Assembly (NCBI GenBank): GCA_004794785.1
Contig: SJOL01005566.1
Span: forward strand, 98,673-162,672
Reading direction: 5' to 3'
Source: Opisthorchis felineus
Lineage: Eukaryota > Platyhelminthes > Trematoda > Opisthorchiida > Opisthorchiidae
Length of the DNA: 64,000 bases
Part shown: piece after piece, positions 1 to 10,990 of the stretch
Position numbering within the stretch: position 1 is the stretch's first letter
Layout: every line of letters begins with the position of its first letter
Notes under the pieces: generated by a model
What the model saw: the letters and a program-made list of their open reading frames with translations, nothing else
What the model was told of the DNA's origin: nothing
Databases searched by the model: none
Position numbers and translations under genes: made by a program

Positions 1-2430
1 CCTACTGACTGTAAGGCCTCAAGAAATACGCGACTTACATAAAATGCACGGGGTCTCACCAACAGACGAACAGTATGGACCTGATGGGCCTTCCATGAGT
101 TACAAGAAACCGTTTTCGTCTCTTTCCTCTATCCGGATGGGCCAGGGGCTAGGCATAAAAAACAAATTATTCATCTGCACTCACCCTTGGGGCAAGCCTG
201 AAGAGCACAGTGGGCAAGGTTCACCATCACAACAGTCGACTCGATATGATATGCGACCCGTTGCACACTAGCGGTCACTGCTGCTAGTTAGCTGGTCACG
301 AAGCACACAAAAGCCTAATCCTGTTCCCTGGAACGCCATCTGGGTTGAGTTGCAGTATCCTCAAACACCGACGGCGGGTCGTTAGGCGCAGATGAAGAGC
401 CTTGGCGCAGCACGATTTGCCCCTGAACAATCAATTGCTAACTGATGGCTTTGGCTCTCTAGGGTTTCAGCCACTGAAGCTCATCCACTTCCCATGTTCA
501 GCTGCTTACGCAGGCCGTCAAAAGCTGCCGGCGTTGAATTGAGAACAAGCGTACGAGTGTGCATTCTGCCGGTAGATTGTAATCCGGCAGCCATTTTTGG
601 TGGATGAGGAAAGAACCTAAGAAAACATCTATGAAGCATGTTTCTTACTGCTTGGAACCAAACTGATGCAGGAGAACCAGATCGCATGGTAGAAGGTGCA
701 TGTGCATTATCCAGCGCAGGCGTCAACCGTAGGAGAGCACATGGGTTTGCATCAGGAACCGTCAGTTAGTTAAAGTAGATTGACCTCACCTTGTTTGTTC
801 CAACACCGTGATGGTGCAGCCTTGGGAGTCGCGGCCATAAGTGCCTCAGAACGAAAGACCATGAATACGTAGTCATTCGACAAACAACGTTCAGTGCGTA
901 ACCGTAGCCCTGAAGGATTTCCCGTCGGTCGGAGTAGCATGACGTATGCATCTCACATTTCTGCATGAGCCACTCGGTGTGCCGGGACACATTCCGTATG
1001 GCATGCTGCAGTGTGAACCCGGTTTTTCAGCGAGCGGCATGCGTTCTCCAGATGGTTACTTGTCACATAACCAAAATGGACCATCCAGGATTGCGCGTAC
1101 ACAGCCTATTTGCGGGTGATATACAGCCACTGGGCCGTAATGTAAGAGACAAATTGTGGGTCCATGCGGCGCAGCAGTCCCAGTGGCAGTTGTCATACTC
1201 CGTGTGCTAGCATTGTGGTAAACAAAAAACCCACTGTGGGGCATTGTCCAGGAGAGGCATGCGGTGGAATATGTGTCGGCTGTACGCGGGATCTGTCCAT
1301 GACCAAAAATACATGGTTGTTATATGATCCATACGTGCTTCCCGGTAGGTTTTCTTATATGAAAGTAGCACAACATGGCATCGCAGCCTAACACTAGTCT
1401 CGCTGCCCGCATTTGTGCCGTTAGTGTTCCTATCACAAGTCATCACGGGGTACTGTTCGCCTATCGTCTCCCTGAACAAACAATGCAGTTTACGCATGGG
1501 AGCAAACTTTTAGCTTTCCATGAAGGCATGCATAACCGGACGTCCGGTATCCATGCCGTCCTCTATCAAGAAAGCGTACAGCTCGTATCCACAAGCCAGA
1601 TATTAATTGTTTAGGGAAACTTACCAAGAACGGCTTATCGCGTGTGTTCCATAGGCATTTACTACATACGGCAAGCGTCGAAACAGCGCAATCTGCTGCC
1701 AGCTGGAGAAGAATATGTGGCCAAAGTGACCCTCCCTTGACTGCAGCACAAGCTTGCGTCCGGTTTCCCAAGGTTTTGTCCGGACCGAAGGCATATCATC
1801 TGCCACAGTAAAAACCAACTATGTGTCACTTACTCAACATTGATGGCCGACACTTCAGGCGGTAGTTGTATATGTCCTGAGGGGTAAGTACATAACCGAA
1901 TTCATCGACAAAAAACTACCATACTTCAGCAGGACACTGCAAGTGCCCAAATCCTCTTTGGTTAGTCATCGCTGTACCGGGAACCGATCGTACAAAAACT
2001 CGGAAACCTAATGGTAGCGTTCAAGATAATACGAAGTGACCGAGTGATGGTTCCCCTGCCCCCTCAGACAAAAACGCACTGGACAGCCGTGTTTCGCGTA
2101 CCGTTCGTTGATAGCAAGTACGCTCAGCTTACTGGCTTCTTCGAATTCCTCGACCTTCTAGTTGTCTTGTTGGCCGCCTGCTGCATTTGCAGTACCCCCA
2201 TTTGTAACGTAAAACAGCGTTGGTGCTTCGACTACTAGCTACAAGCGCAAATACAACACGGTTTTTCGTCATGTATTCCTTCAACGCATTCTAAAATGCC
2301 ACGAAGGATTAAAAGCGGACAATCCCCAATACCTCAACAAATATCTGAAGCCACTTCTGAAGCCGTAGAACGGGGCTCATTGGCCGCACAATGCTCTTAG
2401 CTGTAAAACCTTTGCAAGTGGAATAAAACT
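1..2430. other. No recognisable gene
   Basis: All open frames are under about 100 codons, overlap on both strands and resemble no family I know. I see no LTR, tRNA-like box or RT motif here. It is probably intergenic or old repeat sequence, and ends where the inverted Penelope copy begins. Confidence 0.5.
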
Positions 2431-4029
2431 TGGTCGTTGGCTTCTCCGCTGAACTGGGCAACTTGATTGCAAACGTTTCATCACCAATCGAGGTGACATC
2501 ATCAGTGCGTTATTGGGGAGCGTAGTGATGCGTAGCGATGGGTTGGTGGCTGTGCGTTGAGTAGTGTTGCGTGTGTGTTAATGTACGTGCTGCTAGCCGG
2601 GGCTGACCTTTGATCGCGATTAGCTGTTCGGTCGGGCGGTTCCATCGGTCACTCCGTTGTCCTGTATCCTCATTTGCCGATGCCCACGTGACCTTTGAGC
2701 TTGGCATCCCCTGTCGTCGTACTCCGGTCGGTGCTGTGGTGACCATTGCCCTTGGCTCTTCCGAGTTCTGGCTCGTGACCTTTATTGACCTGACTCCAAG
2801 GAGTTCCTTGTTTCTTTGTTTGTGAATCCAATATTCGGTTTTCTTTGAGGATTCCGGTTGAGATGTCAGTCCTTTGCACGTTAGGATGCGTAAATTGGAT
2901 CCAGTTCGATGCACCGGTTGCTTGAATCCGCCGTGGAGTACCATGATTCCAGAACTTCCCTTGCGTGTCTCGTGTCTCCGTGTGCCAGAATTTTTGCGTT
3001 TTCCAGATTGAATTTGTGGCCTTTTTGGTCTTCGTGTATGGATACCAGGGATAGGGGGTCATGTCTCCTGACAGCAGCGTTGCGTTCCTTTATTCGTGTG
3101 CCTGATTTCCTCCTAGTTTGTCCGACGTAGAATTTGTTGCAGTTGTTGCAGTTGATTTGGTATATCGCATTGTTACTCTTGGTTTTACCTCGTTTGTCCT
3201 TCGGTCTTGAGATGAATTTCCTTAGGGTGACATTCGGTTTGTGGGCCAAGAGGATTGCTTTTTGGGCCAATAAGCTGGTTGCGAGTTCCGATATATTCTT
3301 GACTGCCCGTCTGGTGGTTTGTTCTTGCCGTTACTGTTGTTGAAATGCCTTCTTCTTCAAGCTTCCCCTGATAAAATTGCTTGGATATCCACTGTTCTGG
3401 AATACTCTTAATAGATGGTTTTCTTCCTTCTTCCGTAGTTCTGTGTTGCTGCAGTGCGTCTCCACCCTCTTGAACAGGATTTGGACGCAGCTCTTGCGGT
3501 TTACAGGATGATTGCCGTTGTAGTTCAGTATTTGATCCGTATGTGTCTCTTTCTGGTATACGCAGGTTTCCAGAGTGCCATCCACCCTTCTGTTCACTAA
3601 AACGTCTAAGAATGGTAATCGATTGTTCCTCTCCAGTTCGATTGTAACTCTGATCACTTCAAACGTGGTGTTGAGCAGTTCATGTGTATTGTTTACTGAA
3701 TCTCGTTTCATGATGACGCAGGTGTCGTCCACGCAGCGGATCCACAGCTTTGGATTGATTATCGGCAGTACCACGCGCTCTAATCTTTGCATTACCGCCT
3801 CAGCGATAAATCCTGATATTGAAAATCCCATTGGAGTCTCTTTCAGCTGTCGATATATTTGTCCATCGAAGGTAAAGTATGTTTCCAAGCAAAAGTGCAA
3901 CAGCTTGCATAGACATTAAGGTTTCATGGTTTCTGTCGTGTTTAGATTATTCCGAAGCAGTTCTACTATGGTTTCCCTTGCGAGGTTGTGGTTGATTGAA
4001 GTGAACAGTAATGAGACATCAAATGAAAG
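2431..4029 (-). pseudogene. Inverted, 5'-truncated, decayed PLE copy
   Basis: Read on the - strand, this starts at RT motif A (equivalent to about 5745 of the full copy) and runs through the rest of RT, the GIY-YIG endonuclease (about 3270-2881), the 3' tail and the first ~25 codons of a following unit. It is broken: a stop interrupts the RT before motif B, another follows the glutamine run near 3331, and the catalytic strand reads CVDDTC where the intact copy reads YVDDTF. The TPMGSP motif has become TPMGFS. It is therefore unlikely to encode active protein. The tail segment is almost identical to 4060-4510. Confidence 0.85.
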
Positions 4030-4873
4030 CACGGAGACATGAGACACGGAAGAGAATTTCTGGAAGCATTGTACTCCACGGCGGATTCAAGCAACCGGTG
4101 CATCGAACTGGATCCAATTTACGCATCCTAACGTGCAAAGGACTGACATCTCAACCGGAATCCTCAAAGAAAACCGAATATTGGATTCACAAACAAAGAA
4201 ACAAGGAACTCCTTGGAGTCAGGTCAATAAAGGTCACGAGCCAGAACTCGGAAGAGCCAAGGGCAATGGTCACCACAGCACCGACCGGAGTACGACGACA
4301 GGGGATGCCAAGCTCAAAGGTCACGTGGGCATCGGCAAATGAGGATACAGGACAACGGAGTGACCGATGGAACCGCCCGACCGAACAGCTAATCGCGATC
4401 AAAGGTCAGCCCCGGCTAGCAGCACGTACATTAACACACACGCAACACTACTCAACGCACAGCCACCAACCCATCGCTACGCATCACTACGCTCCCCAAT
4501 AACGCACTGATGATGTCACCTCGATTGGTGATGAAACGTTTGCAATCAAATTGCCCAGTTCAGCGAACAAGCCGACGGCCATCTACGCCACCTGAGCTAT
4601 CAACATTTTCTTCTATAGAAAACCAATTCGGGCGTACAACGCTCAGAGAAACTCGTCGCTTGGGTAACTTCGCCTGTCGACAAGCCTCTACACTCCAACA
4701 ATTATACTTCCTCCATGAATGCCTACGTAAGAACGTGCTGCCACCTAGTACTAATCACAGACCGGCACTAGACCATCCACAGGCGTGGGCCATAGCAAGA
4801 CAGTATGGCAGACGAATGGTGAGGTTAATGATAACTGACGCCCACAATCGTCTCAGAAAATACGAAAGAGTAA
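4030..4873 (+). repeat. Left pseudo-LTR of the PLE
   Basis: Starts inside the endonuclease coding sequence (matching about 6810), covers the 3' tail and runs into the first 121 codons of the main ORF. The same stretch recurs at 6810-7654. Inside it, about 4060-4560 is also the reverse complement of about 2431-2950, so the segment belongs to both a direct and an inverted repeat. A 163-codon open frame at 4011-4502 is tail sequence read out of frame and is probably not a gene. Confidence 0.8.
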
Positions 4874-7011
4874 TCACCGAAAGCAAGACAAATTGTCTGG
4901 CTAAAACCAGTCCACACCACTTGGCAGAACTTGAAGCAGCAATCGGACGCCGGGTAGACAATGTCAAGATCAAACGTAGAACAACCATGGAGACAAAATT
5001 GCGCAAGCTCACGAGGAACAACAAACACAACAATTACGACGCTTGGATCAAAAACTTATCTGGCCGCCAACTCAGTACAGTTGAACAAGAACTTCTAATG
5101 AAAGGACTCAACTTCAACGTCGAGGATGCATCTTACAAAGATTACCTAGCCAGCGTAGAACACGCCCTGAAAACAAACGAAATGTCCGAGGAGGTTCAAC
5201 AACAGATCCGACAGACAATCGTACCGGCGATCACACGGAATAGGAACACGCAACTGATTTCCAAACAAGAAAGAGACGCACTCACAACTCTACGAAAGGA
5301 TGAAACAATCATAATACTACCGGCGGACAAAGGACGCATCACGGTGATAATGGACAAGCCAGATTACATTGAGAAGGCCAAACATCTGCTAAATGACACA
5401 ACGACCTACAAGCCAATCGATCATGATCCAACTTCAAACATCATCAATCGAATCAACACGACGCTCAAGAAACTGCAAGCAACACACGAAATAACCAGGC
5501 AGGAACGATGGAAAATGAAAGCCGATGATACCAACATTGCACAATTCTACGGACTACCAAAGGTGCACAAAGAAGGAATTCCACTTAGACCAATCGTTTC
5601 ACTTCCGGGAACCCCATCTTACAAATTAGCAAAAGACTTATGGAGAAGATTGAAACACTTAATTTCTGGATCGGAACACACAATCAATAATGCAGGTCAA
5701 TTTCTACGCAAACTACGGAACGTCAGGGTAGAAGACGATGAAATCATGCTTTCATTTGATGTCACATCACTGTTCACTTCAATCAACCACAACCTCGCAA
5801 GAGAAACCATAGCAGAACTGTTTCGGAATAATCCAAACACGACAGAAACCATGAAACCTGAAAGTCTATGCAAGCTGTTGGACTTTTGCATGGAAACATA
5901 CTTTACCTTCGACGGACAGATATATCAGCAGCTGAAAGGGACTCCAATGGGATCTCCAATATCAGGATTTATCGCTGAGGCAGTAATGCAAAGATTAGAG
6001 CGCATGGTACTGCCGATCATCAATCCAAAGCTGTGGATCCGCTACGTGGACGACACCTTTGTCATCATGAAACGAGATTCAGTACACAATGCACATGAAC
6101 TGCTCAACACCACGTTTGAAGAGATCAAGTTTACAATCGAACTGGAGAAGAACAATCGATTACCATTCCTAGACGTTTTGGTGAACAGAAATGTGGATGG
6201 GACTCTGGAAACCTGCGTATACCGGAAAGAGACACATACGGATCAAATACTGAACTACAACAGCAATCATCCTGTAAACCATAAGAAGAGCTGCATCCAA
6301 ACCCTGTTCAAGAGGGCGGAGACACACTGCAGCACCACAGAACTACGGAAGAAGGAAGAAAACCATCTATTCAGAGTATTCCAGAACAACGGATATCCAA
6401 GGAATTTTATCAGGAGAAGCTTGAAAAAGAAGACATCTCAACAACAGCAACAGCAGGAACAAGCCACCAGACGGGTAGTTCTGCCTTACATCAAGAATAT
6501 ATCGGAACTCGCAACCAGATTATTGGCTCAAAAAGGAATTCTCGTCGCTCACAAACCGAATGCCACCCTAAGGAAACTAATCTCAAGACCGAAGGACAAT
6601 CGAGACAAAACCAAGAGTAACAATGTGATATACCAAATCAACTGCAGCAACTGCAACAAATTCTACGTTGGACAAACTGGGAGGAAATTAGGCACACGAA
6701 TAAAGGAACACAAGGCGGCTGTCAGGAGACATGACCCTCTATCCTTGATATCCATACACGAAGACCAAGAAGGCCACAAATTCAATCTGGAAAACGCGAA
6801 AATTTTGGCACACGGAGACACGAGACACGGAAGAGAATTTCTGGAAGCATGGTACTCCACGGCGGATTCGATCAACCGGTGCATCGAACTGGATCCAATT
6901 TACGCGCCTCTACGGGCAAAGGACCAACATCTCAACCGGAATACTCAAGGAGAACCAAATATTGGATTCGCAAACAAAGAAACAAGGAACTCCTTGGAGT
7001 CGGATCAATAA
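4510..7011 (+). CDS. Penelope-like reverse transcriptase with GIY-YIG endonuclease
   Basis: This 833-residue ORF is uninterrupted. The N-terminal region carries a DKG motif (LPADKG, about residue 271) typical of PLEs. The RT core has SFDVTSLFTSI (about 414; motif A Asp), TPMGSPISGF (about 478) and RYVDDTFVI (about 511; catalytic DD). A glutamine-rich linker (about 643-650) leads to a GIY-YIG nuclease: YQINCSNCNKFYVGQTGRK (about 707-725) with a CxxC pair, an arginine in TRIKEH and a glutamate in EFLEAWYS (about 778). PLE proteins prime reverse transcription at chromosomal nicks and are related to telomerase RT. The first ATG after the tail was taken as the start, as the following partial copy also begins there. 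All key residues are present, so the copy may be competent. Confidence 0.92.
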   Translation: MMSPRLVMKRLQSNCPVQRTSRRPSTPPELSTFSSIENQFGRTTLRETRRLGNFACRQASTLQQLYFLHECLRKNVLPPSTNHRPALDHPQAWAIARQYGRRMVRLMITDAHNRLRKYERVITESKTNCLAKTSPHHLAELEAAIGRRVDNVKIKRRTTMETKLRKLTRNNKHNNYDAWIKNLSGRQLSTVEQELLMKGLNFNVEDASYKDYLASVEHALKTNEMSEEVQQQIRQTIVPAITRNRNTQLISKQERDALTTLRKDETIIILPADKGRITVIMDKPDYIEKAKHLLNDTTTYKPIDHDPTSNIINRINTTLKKLQATHEITRQERWKMKADDTNIAQFYGLPKVHKEGIPLRPIVSLPGTPSYKLAKDLWRRLKHLISGSEHTINNAGQFLRKLRNVRVEDDEIMLSFDVTSLFTSINHNLARETIAELFRNNPNTTETMKPESLCKLLDFCMETYFTFDGQIYQQLKGTPMGSPISGFIAEAVMQRLERMVLPIINPKLWIRYVDDTFVIMKRDSVHNAHELLNTTFEEIKFTIELEKNNRLPFLDVLVNRNVDGTLETCVYRKETHTDQILNYNSNHPVNHKKSCIQTLFKRAETHCSTTELRKKEENHLFRVFQNNGYPRNFIRRSLKKKTSQQQQQQEQATRRVVLPYIKNISELATRLLAQKGILVAHKPNATLRKLISRPKDNRDKTKSNNVIYQINCSNCNKFYVGQTGRKLGTRIKEHKAAVRRHDPLSLISIHEDQEGHKFNLENAKILAHGDTRHGREFLEAWYSTADSINRCIELDPIYAPLRAKDQHLNRNTQGEPNIGFANKETRNSLESDQ

Positions 7012-7654
7012 AGGTCACAAGCCGGAACTCGGAGGGGCCAAGGGCAAAGGTCACTCCAGCATCGACCGGAGTACGACGACAGGGGGTGCCATGCTCAAAG
7101 GTCACATGGGCACCGACGAATGAGGACACAAGATAACGGAGCAACCAATGGAACCACTCGACCGAACAACTAATCGCGGTCAAAGGTCAGCCCCAGCTAG
7201 CAGCACGTATATTAACACACACGCAACACTACTCAACGCACAACCACCAACCCACCGCTACGCACCACTACGCTCCCCAATAACGCACTGATGATGTCAC
7301 CTCGATTGGTGATGAAACGTTTGCAATCAAATTGCCCAGCTCAGCGAACAAGCCAACGACCATCTACGCTACCTGAGCTACCAACATTTCCCTCTATAGA
7401 AAACCAATTCGGGCGTACAACGCTCAGAGAAACTCGTCGCTTGGGTAACTTCGCCTGTCGACAAGCCTCTACACTCCAACAATTATACTTCCTCCATGAA
7501 TGTCTACGTAGGAACGCGCTGCCACCCAGTACTAATCACAGACCGGCACTAGACCATCCACAGGCGTGGGCGCTAGCAAGACAATATGGTAGACAAATGG
7601 TGAGGTTAATGATAACTGACGCCCACTATCGTCTCAGAAAATACGAAAGAGTAA
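6810..7654 (+). repeat. Right pseudo-LTR of the PLE
   Basis: Repeats 4030-4873: the end of the endonuclease ORF, the 3' tail and a second ORF start (7291 onward, 121 codons matching the main ORF). Similarity ends abruptly in the codons for YERV, after which the sequence is unrelated. It differs from the left repeat at many positions, more than the left repeat differs from the inverted copy. Confidence 0.8.
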
Positions 7655-9299
7655 GTTTGGACTAGTATTCTGAACTCAATTGCCTGTCTGTTTTAGTCCA
7701 TCAGGAACACGTCGCAGCTGTCGAAACTTCTGCTCCATTGTGCGAATACTGAGCGCCCCATAGCACAGTAATTTCAAATTCGAATGCGCTCCAATAATTA
7801 AGACTGGTGATTAATTAAATCAACCACGACAAAATGAAAATAGATGTAAATGAGGGTTATTCGTGGTATGAACAAAATGCGACATTTCTGTGTGAAATTT
7901 TTCATTCTGCCTGCAAACGTTTTACAGAAAAAAAGCATTTTGCGGCCAAGGATAACCTCAATTTTCCGTTCATCGCGCCGCAATTTTGACCAGTTCGCTT
8001 GCAGGGCCAGTTTGCTACAAACTGTTCTGGTTGCATTCGGAATACACAATATGGACAAGTGAACATCACCAGGTTGTTTTCGCATGCTTCAAAAGTTTGT
8101 TCCAAGCTTTGGGTTATTGTTTAGATGTTTCGACGGAACAATTAAGAATCGTCTGGCGGGTAATTTTGTCCGGCTGACCGGGATCAGCTGTCGGTGCTCG
8201 CGTAACTGCGGTGGTCTTTTGTTGCGGCATGGATCTTTGCTGCCTTTCTGCTCTCGAAGTTGTCCGTCTTAGCCCATCGTACTTCGTTGTACTTCTTTGC
8301 CTGCCATGTGGTTGCTAATGTGAGGATCCACCGAAATTAATTTGCTTGAGGTTTAATGTCTCTGACGGTTAATTGAAAGCTCATCGAGCTCTTTTTGTAG
8401 TCTGATGGAGGCGAACACGATAAAAACACTCACTTTTGTGAAGCTATAGTAGTTTGTTCGGTCTGTGGATGGTGTGGATTGAGGAGCTAAATCTATGCTC
8501 GGCTCTTGTTTATGTTCGGCAACATATGTGCGCATTATTGGAACCAAGTTATTCTTCACTACGTGCTTTGTGCATCGTTTTTTGGCTTGTAAGTGGAATA
8601 AGGGAGATCTGCCACTATGTCGTAGTGTCCGGAATTTTCAGATACTTAGACGTAACGAGGCCTCTGCTGAACCGTGAGCTTCGGTGGTAATGATAGATAG
8701 TTCTCGCGGGTTCTACCTTACTTACTAAGCGTGGTAATTGAATGATCAGAACAAACCACCGGAGTTCTGGCCGTTCAGTGATTCGTTTTATCCTACGAGG
8801 GATTAGAATGTCCGGACTGGGTTAGCACCTCAAAGTACTCCGAATTACGTATTTTCGAGGGACAGGAGCCTCCAGGAAGAACTATGGTGCGGATTCCGTG
8901 GGCCATAGCTCTGCAGGCCCATTTCAGATGAACATGTCTTCACTGCAGCACCACTTCTAGACGGAACGAAGCAGAAAGACGGACGTCGCGGAGCGAGGCT
9001 CTTTCATATTACGCTAACGGGTACACATTAGCTCGGGGAAGAAACGAACATTCTGAAAGTTTGACGTTTGGTGGTAAGCAGTACGTATAAGGGTCTTTCC
9101 TGTGAGGATCCAGAGAGCTAGAGGAATGATGCAGCCCGCTTTCCGGCGCTTTAGCGGAGACTTATTTCCTTGTACATAAGAACATGTCCTATATATGCTA
9201 GCACTGGAGTCGGTTGCTCACATATTTCACATATTCCTGGAAAGATCAACGTTGCCGTTGTGCAAATGTAAGCGAGAAAGTTGAACTAGTGTTGCAGTC
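7655..9299. other. No recognisable gene
   Basis: Only short overlapping frames (up to 95 codons) on both strands, with no family motif, RNA-gene boxes or clear repeat. Confidence 0.45.
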
Positions 9300-9485
9300 A
9301 TGTTCCAGCTCGAGCTAATTCACTGGTTAAGGCGTGAACTTAGTGAACAAATGATACGTGATTCGGATCTCACTCCGACATCTCAGTTTCTCCTGCCTGG
9401 GCTTGGGCAAATCGACAGTATGTCAGGCCTCATGCTTCCTTCGGTTGGCATGGCGCCTGGACACCCAAAAGGCGTTTTATTAGTT
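9300..9485 (+). repeat. Degenerate tRNA-derived SINE, family A
   Basis: The tRNA-like head is worn, but the body tracks the good copy at 10776: cctgcctgggcttgggcaa, then cttccttcggttggcatgg and cccaaaaggcgtt follow in the same order and spacing. Confidence 0.6.
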
Positions 9486-10775
9486 TGATTACGTCTATTG
9501 GTAACGAACGTTTGGACGTCCACGTCTGCAACTGCTGTGGTAAAATCAGGATTGTTTGCTGTTAAATCAGTTTCTATCCTCTACTTGGACTTCGGTCTGA
9601 TGTACTTTCATGTGAAGGTTTGGGTGGTGACCACTCCAACGGAGTTCATTTTCTATAAAGGCGGTGTTTTTTGTGGACGATGTTGCCCGGTATTTGTATT
9701 TTAAGAGGCTTATAAGCCAATGTGGCGTTGATTGCTTTAGTATTTCATTGCATTTTACTGTACAAAGTGTTCTTAGTGCATTACCACGTATTTGCACTGC
9801 TGGTCGGTCTTTCCAAAATGGACAAACATATGCAGACCGTTTCCGTTCAGTGGACTTTGTTCCCAGCTAGAGTGACCTCATTAACAATAACACTTTGAGG
9901 CCGTATATCCCTACGTATATAAGGATTTATCCACTTTTTTACATTTCATTACCATATTCGTATACGAATTTCTTATTCGACGTTTCTTCTTTGCCCGGAG
10001 AAGACTAAGTTGCCATGGGTTCATGAACAGCTTCTTGGAGTGGCATAAGGGCGCACCACAAAACATTCTACGTTTATCAGAATGCGCGAACTGCGATCCG
10101 CTTCTTGTCAGCGATCAACTGACGGAAGACGAAGAGACTGCTCAATATTCGGTAGTACAACTTCACCCAGACCAGCAGTACTGAGTCAATTTGATACGGT
10201 TGTTCCCTTCTGAAGAGACCACCCAAAGCAGCTGGCCCAAAGTGGCCTTTTCCCGAGGGTCAGCCAGTGAAAACGAGAATATTTTTTACAAGAACACTCG
10301 CTGTTGGTGATAGGGTTCCAGAATCGTTTGTCGAGTGTATCGAAAAGACCTACGAGTTCTAGGCTATATTCCAACGCAGGTTGTCGCTTTGAATTGTATC
10401 CTTTAACGTCATTTCAGTTGCCGGTCGCAGTTTCGCCTGACTGCCCTCACTCCCCAGTGGATGCGGTCTAGTTTCATAGTGGGTTTTGGTGGGATCGATC
10501 ATATTTTGAAGACCTCGCGTGGCTCAGGTTTTTGGGACCCCACTAAATTTACCTTAAATATCTGCCCAATTCAAAGCGCATTGCCTGATAATTCTCACGT
10601 CCTCCGTGAGGGTCGTTGACCATTTAAGTAGTCAGTCTGGTTATTCATCAGAGTCACCAGCGAGTCGCCAACTAGCCATCAACCTTATGCCTTTTAGAAT
10701 TCCAGGTATTTTTCTTGATCTTTTGCAAGGGATTCGGTTGCGGCGTACTTATGAGTTGGAACTTCACGCATAGGG
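9486..10775. other. No recognisable gene
   Basis: Low-coding sequence. Frames reach only 76 codons and overlap on both strands. Nothing identified. Confidence 0.4.
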
Positions 10776-10990
10776 GGAGAGATGGCTCAATGGTTAGAGC
10801 GCGAATTTACTGACCGAAAGGTCTGTGGTTCGAACCCGACCTCTGCATCTCGACTTCTCCTGTCTAGGCTTGAGCAACCTGGCAGTATCCCAGCCTTCGT
10901 GCTTCCTTCGGGTGGTATGGCAGCTAGGCACTAAAAGGGTATTACAGCTGAACGATTATCATAATTGTTATTGTTATTATTATTATTGTT
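10776..10990 (+). repeat. tRNA-derived SINE, family A (best copy)
   Basis: The head has a pol III A box (tggctcaatgg, 10783-10793) and a B box (ggttcgaaccc, 10827-10837) at tRNA-like spacing. A body containing ctgtctaggcttgagcaacc and cttccttcgggtggtatggc follows, ending in a (ATT/GTT)n tail at about 10965-10990. Such a layout is transcribed from its internal promoter and mobilised by a partner LINE. No acceptor stem or mature tRNA fold is apparent, so this is not a functional tRNA gene. The same unit recurs on both strands across the window. Confidence 0.8.

Larger units (their letters stand above)
2431..7654. mobile_element. Penelope-like element (PLE) complex: inverted truncated copy plus full copy with pseudo-LTRs
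   Basis: Three pieces of one PLE family lie side by side. A truncated - strand copy (2431 to about 4029) meets, head-to-head, a + strand partial unit (from about 4030). This runs into a full ORF (4510-7011), followed by a second tail and ORF start that break off near 7654. The + part thus has directly repeated ends of about 840 bp (4030-4873 and 6810-7654), the pseudo-LTR layout known for Penelope elements, which often carry a 5' inverted fragment. The flanks at 2421-2430 and 7655-7664 show no obvious target-site duplication. Confidence 0.88.

Noticed and set aside
4011..4502. 163-codon open frame, identical to a 144-codon frame at 2510-2944 on the other strand
   Set aside because: It is the PLE 3' tail read in a non-coding frame. 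Its apparent conservation comes from the inverted repeat being nearly identical DNA.
10781..10860. Functional tRNA gene
   Set aside because: A and B boxes are present, but the acceptor stem does not pair and the same body and tail recur in dispersed copies, so it is a SINE.
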